Under the pieces are notes generated by a model. The model was not told the DNA's origin. It did not search any database and saw only the letters and a program-made list of their open reading frames with translations. Shown one piece after another: positions 25,042-32,681 of a stretch of 34,997 nucleotides of DNA. The translations under genes were made by a program, and so were the position numbers. This DNA is from Deltaproteobacteria bacterium (GTDB lineage: Bacteria; Desulfobacterota; Syntrophobacteria; Syntrophobacterales; Syntrophobacteraceae), in the NCBI GenBank assembly GCA_021813685.1, contig JAKAJS010000013.1, positions 1-34,997 of the forward strand, given 5' to 3'. Every line of letters begins with the position of its first letter. The stretch's first letter is position 1.

Positions 25042-26139
25042 ATGGCTATCAAGGGCAGCGTGAAGCGCGAAGTATTCCTTCCCGCTCCCCGCTTCCGTAC
25101 TGGAAAGGGACTTATGAACGAACTGTTGGCGCCGGGGGGCAGTTTGCCGATGGTGGAAAAGGCCTTGGCCGCGGGCGCGCAGGCCGTCTACGTCGGCTCC
25201 AAAGGGTTTAGCAGAAGAAAGTGCGTCTGGGAACTCGAAGACTCGCAGATCCGGGAGGCGATCGAAATTGCCGGACGATTCGGAGGCAAAATCAGGGTTG
25301 CCATAAACGCCGAGGTCCCCCCCGAGAAGTGGCCGCTTCTGCTCGAAAAAATCGGAAAGTATGCTCTTTGGGGCGCCGAGGGAATCATCGTGAAGACCCC
25401 GGGAGTGATGGAGCTTGTCCGGGACCAATTCCCGGGACTCGTCATCCATGCAAGCGTCGGATGCAACATACAGACGGCGGCACAAATGGAGCGCTATAAG
25501 GGGTTCGGCGCAACACAGATCGTTGCCTCCACCGAAATCGATACGCCTGCAAAACTCAAGGCTTTTAAAAATTCCGCCGACCGACTGGGGCTTTCAACCG
25601 AGGTGCTCATACACGGTAACCGGTGCGTGGGCGGCGTTGGAAACTGCCTGTTCCACGAATTGATAAGCGACTCGTACATTAAACGCACCTACCGGGACGA
25701 AGACGGAAACGAAATCGTCGAATACGAAGGCTGGCCCGACCGGAGCGGGAGCTGTTTCCGGTTTTGCCTTTTGACCGAGGAGCAGCGGCAAAAGGTACTC
25801 CGAGAGCGGCGGATACGAAACGAAAAGATCGAGGAGATAAATTCGCGCATCAGGCATCACCCCAACGTGGCGTTTATCATAAACGGAAAAGAACTGTGGG
25901 AGTATTTGGATCTGGGGCTGTGCACGCTCAAGGCGCAGGGAAGAGAATATGCCACGACCCTTGTCGAGCGGATGGTTTCCTGCTACAGGCGGCTTATCGA
26001 CGCGCACGGCGAAGGAAAACCCTTCGACGATCCCTCTTTGGCCCCACTCCAGTGCGAGCTGGAACGGATCGGAAAAGACCGCGACCTTGCCCGGCTGGAG
26101 AAAACAAAAGAACTGCACGCCAACATCAGGGGCCTGTAG
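25042..26139 (+). CDS. peptidase U32-family protein
   Basis: A protein of up to 365 residues with the U32 barrel start [20 protein letters not shown] and [13 protein letters not shown]. It carries four cysteines placed like the iron-sulfur ligands of UbiU/UbiV/TrhP-type U32 proteins: [12 protein letters not shown] and GSCFRFC. Such proteins act in RNA or quinone hydroxylation rather than as true proteases; which applies here is unknown. The first ATG (25042) has AGAGAAG; an ATG at 25114 (MNELLAPGG) has GGGA and matches the common N-terminus of the family, so the first 24 residues may not be made. It ends 15 bases from the convergent gspB. Confidence 0.85.
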   Translation: MAIKGSVKREVFLPAPRFRTGKGLMNELLAPGGSLPMVEKALAAGAQAVYVGSKGFSRRKCVWELEDSQIREAIEIAGRFGGKIRVAINAEVPPEKWPLLLEKIGKYALWGAEGIIVKTPGVMELVRDQFPGLVIHASVGCNIQTAAQMERYKGFGATQIVASTEIDTPAKLKAFKNSADRLGLSTEVLIHGNRCVGGVGNCLFHELISDSYIKRTYRDEDGNEIVEYEGWPDRSGSCFRFCLLTEEQRQKVLRERRIRNEKIEEINSRIRHHPNVAFIINGKELWEYLDLGLCTLKAQGREYATTLVERMVSCYRRLIDAHGEGKPFDDPSLAPLQCELERIGKDRDLARLEKTKELHANIRGL

Positions 26140-26154
26140 AGGCTCTTTCCGCTT

Positions 26155-27111
26155 TCAGTTTCCAATCACACTCTTATAAAAACGCACCCCCCGGTAGGAG
26201 AAGACGGCGCCGTCCGGGGTAATGCGCTCAAGCTTCAGCCCCGGAGAAATCTGTTCTCCCTCATGCTCCTTTGACCCGTTAATATAGATGAATCTCTCGG
26301 CAGGCTGCCGGGAATAGACCAGCATGGAAACCGAAATAGCGGGGAGGGATTCCCGGATGCTCAGCGGTAGCCGGCCAAAGCTCGATACGCGCGATTCGCT
26401 CGATGCCTCCGGCGCGGCGAAACTCCAGATATCGGCAAGATTTTGCCCGGAGGAAACAGGCCTCGGGGGCACTCTTACGCGCTCGGCCTGTTTTTCAAGC
26501 AGAGCTTTTAGCCGAGCGGCTTTGAGGTCGAGCGCAGACTGTTGCGAAGCGCTGCTGTGAGACGGTTCCGGTAACGAAGGCTTTTTTGCCGCAACTTCAA
26601 CCCGACGGGGCGCAGGGGCCGGACGTGAGGGGTTGGGTTTCCGGATTTGCTTTTGTACAGGAGGCACTTTCGGCGCTTTTGCGACAGCGGGCGCCTCGTG
26701 CGAGACAGGCACGGCCGGTTGCTGAGCCGAAGACTCAGGGGCCCGTTTCACGGCCGCCTGATGTATGGGGGCCGGACGTGAGGGGTTGGGTTTCCGGATT
26801 TGCTTTTGTACGGGAGGCGCTTTCGGCGCTTTTGCGACAGCGGGCGCCTCGTGTGAAGCAAGCGCGACCGGCTGCGGGGTCGAAGACGCAGGGGCCGGTT
26901 TCGTCGGGACGCTTCCGTGCCGCGGGGCGATGCGGTAGACGATAAACGAAACCCCCAGAACCAGGAGAAAGGCCATTATATACGGCCGTCGCCCCGGTTT
27001 TCCGGACCTCCGGGAAGGGAGGGCCGGCAATTCGGGGATTTCCACCTCGCGGGGAGTTGCGTTTCCGCGCGCCTCCTCGGATTTTTTCAGTGCATCGAGA
27101 ATGTAGGACAT
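26155..27111 (-). CDS. gspB: GspB-like general secretion protein
   Basis: A 318-residue inner-membrane protein. The N-terminus MSYILDALKKSEEARG is the family signature, a single transmembrane helix spans about 43-60, then comes a long Pro/Ala/Lys linker, and the C-terminal GspB/PulB domain (about 250-318) is LPLSIRESLPAISVSMLVYS to GVRFYKSVIGN. With the ATPase GspA it helps the type II secretin assemble. The reading frame is open far upstream (to 27678) but that is the opposite frame of gspA; the ATG at 27111 is fixed by the family N-terminus. No clear ribosome site precedes it. The linker contains a 51-codon duplication, and a repeat separates it from gspA. Confidence 0.88.
   Translation of the reverse strand: MSYILDALKKSEEARGNATPREVEIPELPALPSRRSGKPGRRPYIMAFLLVLGVSFIVYRIAPRHGSVPTKPAPASSTPQPVALASHEAPAVAKAPKAPPVQKQIRKPNPSRPAPIHQAAVKRAPESSAQQPAVPVSHEAPAVAKAPKVPPVQKQIRKPNPSRPAPAPRRVEVAAKKPSLPEPSHSSASQQSALDLKAARLKALLEKQAERVRVPPRPVSSGQNLADIWSFAAPEASSESRVSSFGRLPLSIRESLPAISVSMLVYSRQPAERFIYINGSKEHEGEQISPGLKLERITPDGAVFSYRGVRFYKSVIGN
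26615..26901 (-). repeat. internal 153-bp (51-codon) duplication in gspB
   Basis: The segment beginning at 26621 and the one beginning at 26774 are near-identical over about 130 bases, an offset of exactly 153 bases. In protein terms the linker motif SHEAPAVAKAPK, with the following PPVQKQIRKPNPSRPAP, occurs twice. The unit keeps frame, so it lengthens the periplasmic linker without a frameshift. Confidence 0.85.
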
Positions 27112-27140
27112 ATCGCAAACCCGGTTGCAGATCAGATTCT

Positions 27141-27187
27141 GCGCCGCCTCTGCCTGGCCCGCCCGCGAAGCAGGCGGGCAACCCGGC
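27141..27187. repeat. 47-bp direct repeat, copy 1 (gspA-gspB gap)
   Basis: Identical over 47 bases to 27239-27285, spaced 98 bases apart. Each copy contains the inverted repeat GCCCGCC/GGCGGGC with a nine-base loop, so it can fold as a hairpin. This copy lies in the short intergenic region upstream of gspB. Confidence 0.85.
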
Positions 27188-27227
27188 CGTGGCGACACGC
27201 CGCTCGGCTGCGGCGACACGCTGCCCG

Positions 27228-28418
27228 CTACGATCGAGGCGCCGCCTCTGCCTGGCCCGCCCGCGAAGCAGGCGGGCAACCCGGCTGCGGCGGCCCGCCG
27301 CCCGGCTGAGGCGGTTCGCCGCGCGGGATGGGGCGAACCACGGCGCCCTCGGTAAAGGCCGCGTCCCGGCGTCGTGCGTGAGAAGCAAATAAAGAGCGGA
27401 AAGCTGCCAGAAGGCTTTCCGGCGGCCCTGCCCGCGCACCATCCGCCCGAAAAATATGCCGGGTTTTTCCCGCAAACGTCATTTTCGGCGCCGAAAAGCA
27501 GACATAGAGCAGGACAAAAGAAGCGCAAAGACCAACCGCGGACCCCAGGGCCACCTTCCATTTTCGCCCGCCCTCGACGCGAGATCTTCCCAGTACCTCG
27601 GCGGCGGCTTTGAGGAGCGTTTCCCGGGTGACGATTTGCTCCTGCCGGGTATAGGCGCCTAGAAGCGCACGGTCGCACACCAGGTTGATCACTCTGGGAA
27701 TCCCGCCGCTCGAGGCATAGAGGCTGTTTAGAGCGTCTTTGGAGAAAAGAGGAAGCGACTGTGCCCCCCCGGCCTCGACCTCCCGGCCCCTGCGGGCTAT
27801 CGCGAGCCTGTGGGTTACATAACGCTCGACCTCGGGCTTGGAGAGAGCATCGATATGGCAGCGAGCAACGATCCTCTGGGAGACCTGCCGCATGTCGGGC
27901 TGCGCGAGCCTCGTACGCAGCTCCGGCTGGCCGATCAGGATTATCTGCAGAAGCTTTCGTTCGTTGGTTTCAAGGTTTGTGAGAAGCCGGATTTGCTCGA
28001 GGACCTCCCGCTTCAAGTCTTGCGCCTCGTCAATGATCAGAACCGCTCTTTTGCGGTTGGCATTCAGTTCTAAAAGATATGCGTGTATGCGATCGACCAG
28101 CCCCTTGATGGTCACTTGCCGTGGATGGCGGATGCCGAACTCGTCGCAGACAGTAGAAAGCAGTTCCTTTACCGAAAGCGTCGGGCTGAGAATGAAGGCA
28201 ACGGCAATATCACTGCTTAGCGTTTCCAGAAAGCGGCGGCATACTGTCGTTTTCCCCGAGCCGACTTCCCCGGTAAGCAGCACGAAGCCCCCTTCGGTTC
28301 GGATGCCGTAGAGCAGGTGGGCCAGGGCCTCCTCATGCTGCGGGCTGAGGTACAGATAGCTTGGGTCCGGGGCTATCGAAAAAGGAGCTCGTTTCAGGCC
28401 GAAATATCTCGTGTACAT
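27228..28418 (-). CDS. gspA: GspA/ExeA-like secretion ATPase
   Basis: A 396-residue AAA ATPase. The N-terminus MYTRYFGLKRAPFSIAPDPSYLYLS is typical of ExeA/GspA, Walker A is GEVGSGKTT (about 50-58), Walker B is VLIIDEAQ (Asp130/Glu131), and a transmembrane helix lies at about 288-308. GspA/GspB help the type II secretin pass the peptidoglycan; the family normally ends in a periplasmic peptidoglycan-binding domain. Here only about 85 residues follow the membrane helix, and the last ones (PPQPGCPPASRAGQAEAAPRS) are encoded by a 47-bp repeat. The C-terminal domain therefore looks lost or replaced. GGAAAG precedes the ATG. Confidence 0.88.
   Translation of the reverse strand: MYTRYFGLKRAPFSIAPDPSYLYLSPQHEEALAHLLYGIRTEGGFVLLTGEVGSGKTTVCRRFLETLSSDIAVAFILSPTLSVKELLSTVCDEFGIRHPRQVTIKGLVDRIHAYLLELNANRKRAVLIIDEAQDLKREVLEQIRLLTNLETNERKLLQIILIGQPELRTRLAQPDMRQVSQRIVARCHIDALSKPEVERYVTHRLAIARRGREVEAGGAQSLPLFSKDALNSLYASSGGIPRVINLVCDRALLGAYTRQEQIVTRETLLKAAAEVLGRSRVEGGRKWKVALGSAVGLCASFVLLYVCFSAPKMTFAGKTRHIFRADGARAGPPESLLAAFRSLFASHARRRDAAFTEGAVVRPIPRGEPPQPGGGPPQPGCPPASRAGQAEAAPRS
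27239..27285. repeat. 47-bp direct repeat, copy 2 (inside gspA 3' end)
   Basis: The same 47-base sequence as 27141-27187. On the minus strand it supplies the final residues of GspA, in frame, ending at the TAG at 27228-27230. Flanking sequence repeats shorter GGCGACACG-type units, so the whole 27.1-27.3 kb stretch looks like repeat-driven remodelling. Confidence 0.85.
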
Positions 28419-28452
28419 GGCTTTCCAGCGCGTGTGAGCTCAAATCGTTCGG

Positions 28453-29109
28453 CTACTTCGTAATCAGCCCTTTTTCCATGGCAAAGGCGGTAAGGGAAGA
28501 TGCGCTGTGGAGGTCGAGCTTCTTCATCAGGTTGGCACGGTGTTTTTCAACCGTTTTGGCGCTGATGCACAAATAGTTGGCGATGTCCTTGTTCCTGTAA
28601 CCTTCGGCGATCATCTTGAGAATTTCGCGCTCGCGCTGGGTGAGAGTATCCCAGGAACTGGAAGCTTTAACGCTTTTTCTTCCCTCAAGATATCCCTCGA
28701 TTACCTTTTCGGATATACCGGGGCTCAGATAGCTCTTGCCCGAAAATATGTTATCGATGGCCAGCATCAATTCCCCGTGGGTTGCGTCTTTGAGAATATA
28801 GCCATCGGCGCCCGTCTTCAGGGCCGTGAGGATGTGCTCCTCGGTCTTGTGGACCGTCAGCACGAGGATCTTCGTTGCAGGACTTTGCTTTTTGATCTCC
28901 GGGATGGCTCCCCCCCCATTCATCCTCGGCATGGACAGATCCATAAGGATCAGGTCCGGTTTCATGGAATCCACGAGGCGGATAGCCTCCAGCCCGTCCT
29001 GCGCCTCGCCAACCACCTCGAATTCGGGGTTGGACGAAAGAAGCATTCTCAACCCTTCTCGCAGGATCGTATGATCTTCGGCGATTACGATTTTTTTTCT
29101 CTCCGGCAT
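28453..29109 (-). CDS. NarL/FixJ-family response regulator
   Basis: Starting at the ATG at 29109 (GGGAAGGG upstream) the protein has 218 residues. The receiver has acidic residues at 11-12 (AEDH), phosphorylatable Asp57 in LILMDLSMPRMNGGG and a Lys in YILKDA. The LuxR-type HTH is at about 150-205: LTQREREILKMIAEGYRNKD and KTVEKHRANLMKKLD. The first gene of a minus-strand run, it is followed after 34 bases by gspA and gspB, so regulator and secretion accessory are probably one transcript. No cognate histidine kinase is adjacent. The frame is open to 29229 but the extra N-terminus looks non-coding. Confidence 0.9.
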   Translation of the reverse strand: MPERKKIVIAEDHTILREGLRMLLSSNPEFEVVGEAQDGLEAIRLVDSMKPDLILMDLSMPRMNGGGAIPEIKKQSPATKILVLTVHKTEEHILTALKTGADGYILKDATHGELMLAIDNIFSGKSYLSPGISEKVIEGYLEGRKSVKASSSWDTLTQREREILKMIAEGYRNKDIANYLCISAKTVEKHRANLMKKLDLHSASSLTAFAMEKGLITK

Positions 29110-29350
29110 GCGCTGACCCTTCCCTGAGATAGAGAGCAAAGGCCGATTTCTAGGCCCGTGCCGATTTGCGTTCCCGGCCCGACTCTGGGGTGGTGCTAAA
29201 CTCGCAGACGAAGACCCGCCCTGTCGCAAGACGATTCCATGGAGCAGCTGAATGGCCGGCAGGCAGACAAGGCTGCTTATTGTTGTATTCTACCGCAGAT
29301 CGAAAGGATTTGCCAGTATTTTGCAACGGAGAGAAAAACCTCGTCTTTGT

Positions 29351-29460
29351 CCAGGAAGAATACAGTATTGCCTCCTGGCGATTACTGCAAATCGTGTATT
29401 TACGGGTCTACCGTGCTTGTGGAAAATGCACCATATTTTTCCAATACACTGGAAAAATAT
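29351..29460 (+). promoter_or_regulatory. palindrome-rich leader of the single-domain receiver gene
   Basis: The 381-base gap between the divergent regulators contains two strong symmetric elements. CCAGGA (29351-29356) and TCCTGG (29373-29378) enclose the smaller palindrome AATAC-A-GTATT (29359-29369). Then ATATTTTTCCA (29433-29443) and TGGAAAAATAT (29450-29460) form a perfect 11-bp inverted repeat with loop ATACAC, and a third TGGAAAAT half-site lies just before it (29420-29427). They end 31 bases before the ATG at 29491. They could be operators for a dimeric regulator or leader hairpins. No clear promoter boxes were found. Confidence 0.5.
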
Positions 29461-29490
29461 AGCGACGAAAGCGAGGGGGCCCGTAGGCAA

Positions 29491-29901
29491 ATGAGTCCAA
29501 TCCTGCTGGTGGAGGATAACGCAATATTTCGAAAATCGCTGGGGGACATGCTGCGCCACAGATTTCCGGAAATCGAGATAGCGGAAGCCTGCAACGGAGA
29601 GGAAGCGCTGCGGAAACTGGAGACGACAAACGCCGAGTTGATCTTTATGGATCTGAGGCTACCGGGGATGAGCGGCCTGGAGGCAACGCGCAGAATCAAG
29701 CAGGCAAACCCCGGCCGAAAGGTCGTGATTCTGACCAGTTACGACATTTACGAATACAGGGTTGCGGCGTTGGGCAGCGGAGCGAGTCACTTTTTCACCA
29801 AGGGCAACGCGGGAAGCGAGGAGATAGCCGATTTTGTGAGGAGTTTTTTTCAGGAAAAAGACAAGGCGAAAGAGGCGGGCGCCCATTCGCCAGGGGTCTG
29901 A
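29491..29901 (+). CDS. single-domain response regulator (CheY-like receiver)
   Basis: A 136-residue receiver without output domain. The acidic pair (VEDN) is at residues 8-9, phosphorylatable Asp54 is in FMDLRLPGMSG, and Lys in FFTKGNA occupies the conserved place. The pattern resembles the receiver half of NarL-type regulators rather than classical CheY. The frame is open upstream to 29239, but receiver homology begins exactly at MSPILLVEDN; an ATG at 29491 follows GGGGGC and GTAGG. It is transcribed divergently from the NarL-gspA-gspB run, so it could modulate that regulator or share a kinase with it; this is inference. Confidence 0.82.
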   Translation: MSPILLVEDNAIFRKSLGDMLRHRFPEIEIAEACNGEEALRKLETTNAELIFMDLRLPGMSGLEATRRIKQANPGRKVVILTSYDIYEYRVAALGSGASHFFTKGNAGSEEIADFVRSFFQEKDKAKEAGAHSPGV

Positions 29902-29997
29902 CGGCATGGAGCAGTCCCCATACTGTTTCATACTGTCTCCCTACGGTAAAGATCCAAAATACGGCGCGGGGAGGGTGCCATTACGTAAAGCACACTA

Positions 29998-30026
29998 TTC
30001 ATATCTCACTTTGTTTCCAATATAAG
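29998..30026 (+). promoter_or_regulatory. candidate sigma-70 promoter for the small HTH gene
   Basis: TTCATA (29998-30003) and TATAAG (30021-30026) are exactly 17 bases apart, with 4/6 and 5/6 matches to consensus. The start at 30090 lies about 60 bases downstream. It is one of the better promoter matches in the window. Confidence 0.45.
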
Positions 30027-30089
30027 TGAAGACGTGAAGAGCGCAGAAGTTATGGCAACGTATATCGAGGGGTGCGCGAGGAGGGAAAT

Positions 30090-30377
30090 ATGAAAAGGAA
30101 CGAATCGGATGTAGCCGGTTACCTGTCCGCTGAGGAAGTGCAGATGAAGATGCGGATGTCGTCGGGTTTTTTCAGGTTCCAAAAGTGGCTCGTAATCTAT
30201 AACCTCCTGGTGGACCCGAGACCGCTCGAAGAGATAGCCATGCACACGGGGCTTTCGGAGTCCAGCGTCTATAGAATCGTCTCCGAGTACAATGACGGAG
30301 GCCCCGAGGCGATCGAAACCGTCGGGGAAATGAGGCGGCAGGCATGGTTTGCCTACGCGGGAGAATGTACCATGTGA
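30090..30377 (+). CDS. small helix-turn-helix protein, IS630-like
   Basis: A 95-residue protein. Residues about 43-75 (PLEEIAMHTGLSESSVYRIV, then EYNDGGPEA) match the helix-turn-helix found at the N-terminus of IS630-type transposases. There is no DDE catalytic domain and no sign that a longer frame once followed in the next 200 bases, so this is either a domesticated DNA-binding protein or a leftover of a transposase. The start at 30090 has a perfect GAGGAGGG; a GTG 18 bases earlier lies on that ribosome site and can be excluded. A long repeat hairpin follows 28 bases after its stop. Confidence 0.75.
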   Translation: MKRNESDVAGYLSAEEVQMKMRMSSGFFRFQKWLVIYNLLVDPRPLEEIAMHTGLSESSVYRIVSEYNDGGPEAIETVGEMRRQAWFAYAGECTM

Positions 30378-30404
30378 TCCCCTCCCGACGAGAAGAGAAT
30401 AAAG

Positions 30405-30466
30405 AAAGAGCGGGGGCTATCGCCCCCTGCACCCCCGGGGTGTGGGGGCGATAGCCCACGCTCTTT
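30405..30466. repeat. long imperfect hairpin repeat, complete copy
   Basis: Left arm 30406-30427 and right arm 30444-30465 pair over 21 of 22 positions (the one difference is GGGGG against GTGGG), and the loop itself contains CACCCC-C-GGGGTG. The first 27 bases are identical to 23767-23793. The stem is followed by TTTTCC, so besides being a dispersed repeat it can work as a terminator for the small HTH gene. Confidence 0.8.
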
Positions 30467-30580
30467 TCCTTCCCTGAGTTTTCCTTCTGATTTTTCCATC
30501 TTGACCTTACCTGACAGACATGCGATGGATTAAGCCGTTCTCATTCTGGACGGCGACCGGCATAGTAAGGCGGAGAGTCA

Positions 30581-32134
30581 ATGGTGGATAAGTCGTTCGA
30601 TTTCTATCGGGCCATATCGGAGGAACTCGACCCCGAGAGGCTGCAGCAAAAATTTCTGACTGCCCTGCTGGATCTGCAAAATGTCGAGCGGGGATCGATC
30701 TGGGTGCGCAGTGAAACGGGCTACACCTGCATCGAAGCGGTGGGGGCACAAAGCGAAAACATCAAGTCGATGACCATCGGTTTCGGCCAGAGCAGCATCG
30801 TTGGCTGGGTTATCGAAAACGGCAAGATGACGGTGGCCGAGGCGGGCAAGGATGCGCGTCATTTCTGGCAGGCCGAACGGCAGATGGAGATCAAGAGCAG
30901 GCTGATACTCTGTTTTCCGTTGTTTCTAAGGAGCGGCGAGGTCTACGGGGCGGTACAGATAATCGATACGAGCGCAGGGGGCAATCACCTGAACCTCGAC
31001 CAGGGCTACCTCGATCTCTTGCAGCAGCTCATAGACATGGGGTCGATAGCGCTCAGCAATTCCCTGGTTTTTTCGAAGCAGGCGCAGGAAAATCTCAAAC
31101 TAAAGCAGACCCTCGAAGCGATAAGCGACCGGGACGTGATGGTCGGAAACAGCGCTGCGCTGCTCGGAGTGAGGAAGCGGGCCGCCGAATACGCAAGAAC
31201 CGATTTCCCGGTGCTCATCACCGGGGAAAGCGGCTCGGGAAAGGAACTGCTTGCCAGGGAGATCCACCGGCTGAGCGACAGGAGCAGGGGGCCGTTTCTG
31301 GCTCAAAATTGCAGCTGCATTCCGGACACTCTGCTGGAAAGCGAACTTTTCGGCCATGAAAAGGGTGCATTTACGGGGGCTCTCAAGACCAAGGCAGGGC
31401 TTTTCGAGGCCGCTAACGAGGGGACCGTTTTTCTCGATGAGATCGGCGACATGCCCCTGCAGCTGCAGGCAAGGATTCTTCGGGTGATCCAGGACGGAGA
31501 GATAAAGCCGATCGGGAACACGCGATCCAAAAAGGTGAACGTCAGGATTATTTCGGCCACCAATCGCGATTTACAAAGTGAGATCGGCAGGGAAAATTTT
31601 CGGGAGGATCTTTTCTACCGGCTCAATGTCTTGCCTCTGCGCGTACCCTCGCTTCGCGAAAGGCCCGAGGACATTCCCCTGCTTCTGGACCATTTTTTGA
31701 GCAGGGAGGCTCTGCGGCTGGGAGCCGCGTGCAAGAGCTTTTCGGAAGAAGCCCTCGAGTTTCTGCTCGACCACGATTGGCCGGGAAACATTCGGGAGCT
31801 TGAAAATTTTGTGAAGCACATCATCGTGATCACTCCCGGCCAGTGTATCACGAGGCAAGACCTGTCGCATCATTTCCTTCCCACAACGGCCTGCCGCCAA
31901 AAGGATGGGCCGCCGGAAAAGGGTGCGCCCGACGGAGTCGAAGGGGCCGCGGCAGGAAACGGTGCGCAGGCGCAGAACCTTTTTGAGGGCTGTACCTGGG
32001 AGGAACTGGAACGTAGATATGTGCTCTATCTTCTGGAGAAGAACAAATGGCACATCACCCGCTCGGCAAGGGAGGCGGGGGTGAACCGTTCGACTTTCGA
32101 TTCGCGAATGAAAAAACTCAATATCAGAAAATGA
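30581..32134 (+). CDS. GAF-domain sigma-54-dependent activator (bEBP)
   Basis: A 517-residue enhancer-binding protein. A GAF sensor spans about 12-165, the AAA+ domain about 187-425 with Walker A GESGSGKE (215-222), the sigma-54 contact loop GAFTGA (262-267) and Walker B FLDEIGD (Asp286/Glu287), and a Fis-type HTH ends the protein (about 475-515: HITRSAREAGVNRSTFDSRM). It activates RNA polymerase with sigma-54 in response to a ligand or redox signal sensed by the GAF domain. GGAG precedes the ATG. A Cys-rich protein starts right behind it, so that may be its signal partner. I found no -24/-12 promoter in the window that I would assign to it. Confidence 0.94.
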   Translation: MVDKSFDFYRAISEELDPERLQQKFLTALLDLQNVERGSIWVRSETGYTCIEAVGAQSENIKSMTIGFGQSSIVGWVIENGKMTVAEAGKDARHFWQAERQMEIKSRLILCFPLFLRSGEVYGAVQIIDTSAGGNHLNLDQGYLDLLQQLIDMGSIALSNSLVFSKQAQENLKLKQTLEAISDRDVMVGNSAALLGVRKRAAEYARTDFPVLITGESGSGKELLAREIHRLSDRSRGPFLAQNCSCIPDTLLESELFGHEKGAFTGALKTKAGLFEAANEGTVFLDEIGDMPLQLQARILRVIQDGEIKPIGNTRSKKVNVRIISATNRDLQSEIGRENFREDLFYRLNVLPLRVPSLRERPEDIPLLLDHFLSREALRLGAACKSFSEEALEFLLDHDWPGNIRELENFVKHIIVITPGQCITRQDLSHHFLPTTACRQKDGPPEKGAPDGVEGAAAGNGAQAQNLFEGCTWEELERRYVLYLLEKNKWHITRSAREAGVNRSTFDSRMKKLNIRK

Positions 32135-32135
32135 T

Positions 32136-32681
32136 GTGGTCAAAGTGATGCGTATTCGGGGTGAAGAAACGATAGGCGAAAAGGTGGCGATTGCGCGGCA
32201 ACTCTACGCCAGATGGGGCGAGGAGCTGGCGAAGGACCCGCAGATAGCGGCGCGGATAGGGGAACTGGGCGCCAGGATAAAGGATTCGAGCGCACTGAGC
32301 CTCAGTTCGGGAGTCTCCGGGGAATGCAGGATCTGCGAGGAGGAAGAGGGGGGAAGCTGCTGCGGAGCGGGGATCGAAAACCGCTACACGCCCGAACTTC
32401 TGCTGCTCAATCTGCTGCTCGGAGCGGTGCTTCCCGAATCGGGAAAGTGTCCCCGGAGCTGCTATTTTTTGGGCGAGTGCGGCTGCCTTCTCAAGGCCCG
32501 CGAGATTTTATGCATCAACTACCTGTGCAGCAAACTGCAGAAAACCATCCCCAACGAGAAGCTCCTGCGGCTCCAGGAAGCCAACGGGGCGGAAATGGAT
32601 CTCATTTTCCTGCTCCAGGAGCGCATACTGGGGTTTCTACGGCAAAAGGACACGCAACAGTCTCATTCCAGAGCCTCGTAG
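32136..32681 (+). CDS. ten-cysteine protein of unknown function
   Basis: A protein of about 181 residues (177 from the ATG at 32148). I do not recognise the family. Residues 1-60 are helical and polar. The rest carries ten cysteines at 64, 67, 75, 76, 105, 109, 115, 117, 126 and 131, arranged as ECRIC, GSCCGAG, KCPRSC, GECGC and LCINYLC. The spacing suggests one or more iron-sulfur clusters or a zinc site. No signal peptide or membrane segment is obvious. It starts directly after the stop of the sigma-54 activator, so the two are co-transcribed, and its 3' end overlaps the convergent cupin gene by 19 bases. A redox or metal sensor role beside the activator is inference. Confidence 0.78.
   Translation: MVKVMRIRGEETIGEKVAIARQLYARWGEELAKDPQIAARIGELGARIKDSSALSLSSGVSGECRICEEEEGGSCCGAGIENRYTPELLLLNLLLGAVLPESGKCPRSCYFLGECGCLLKAREILCINYLCSKLQKTIPNEKLLRLQEANGAEMDLIFLLQERILGFLRQKDTQQSHSRAS

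Noticed and set aside
27112-27678. N-terminal extension of gspB over the gspA region
   Set aside because: It is the alternative frame of gspA and its repeats; the family N-terminus begins at 27111.
28526-28544. TGGCACG followed by a T-run as a sigma-54 promoter
   Set aside because: Lies inside the NarL-type gene and lacks the GC of the -12 element.
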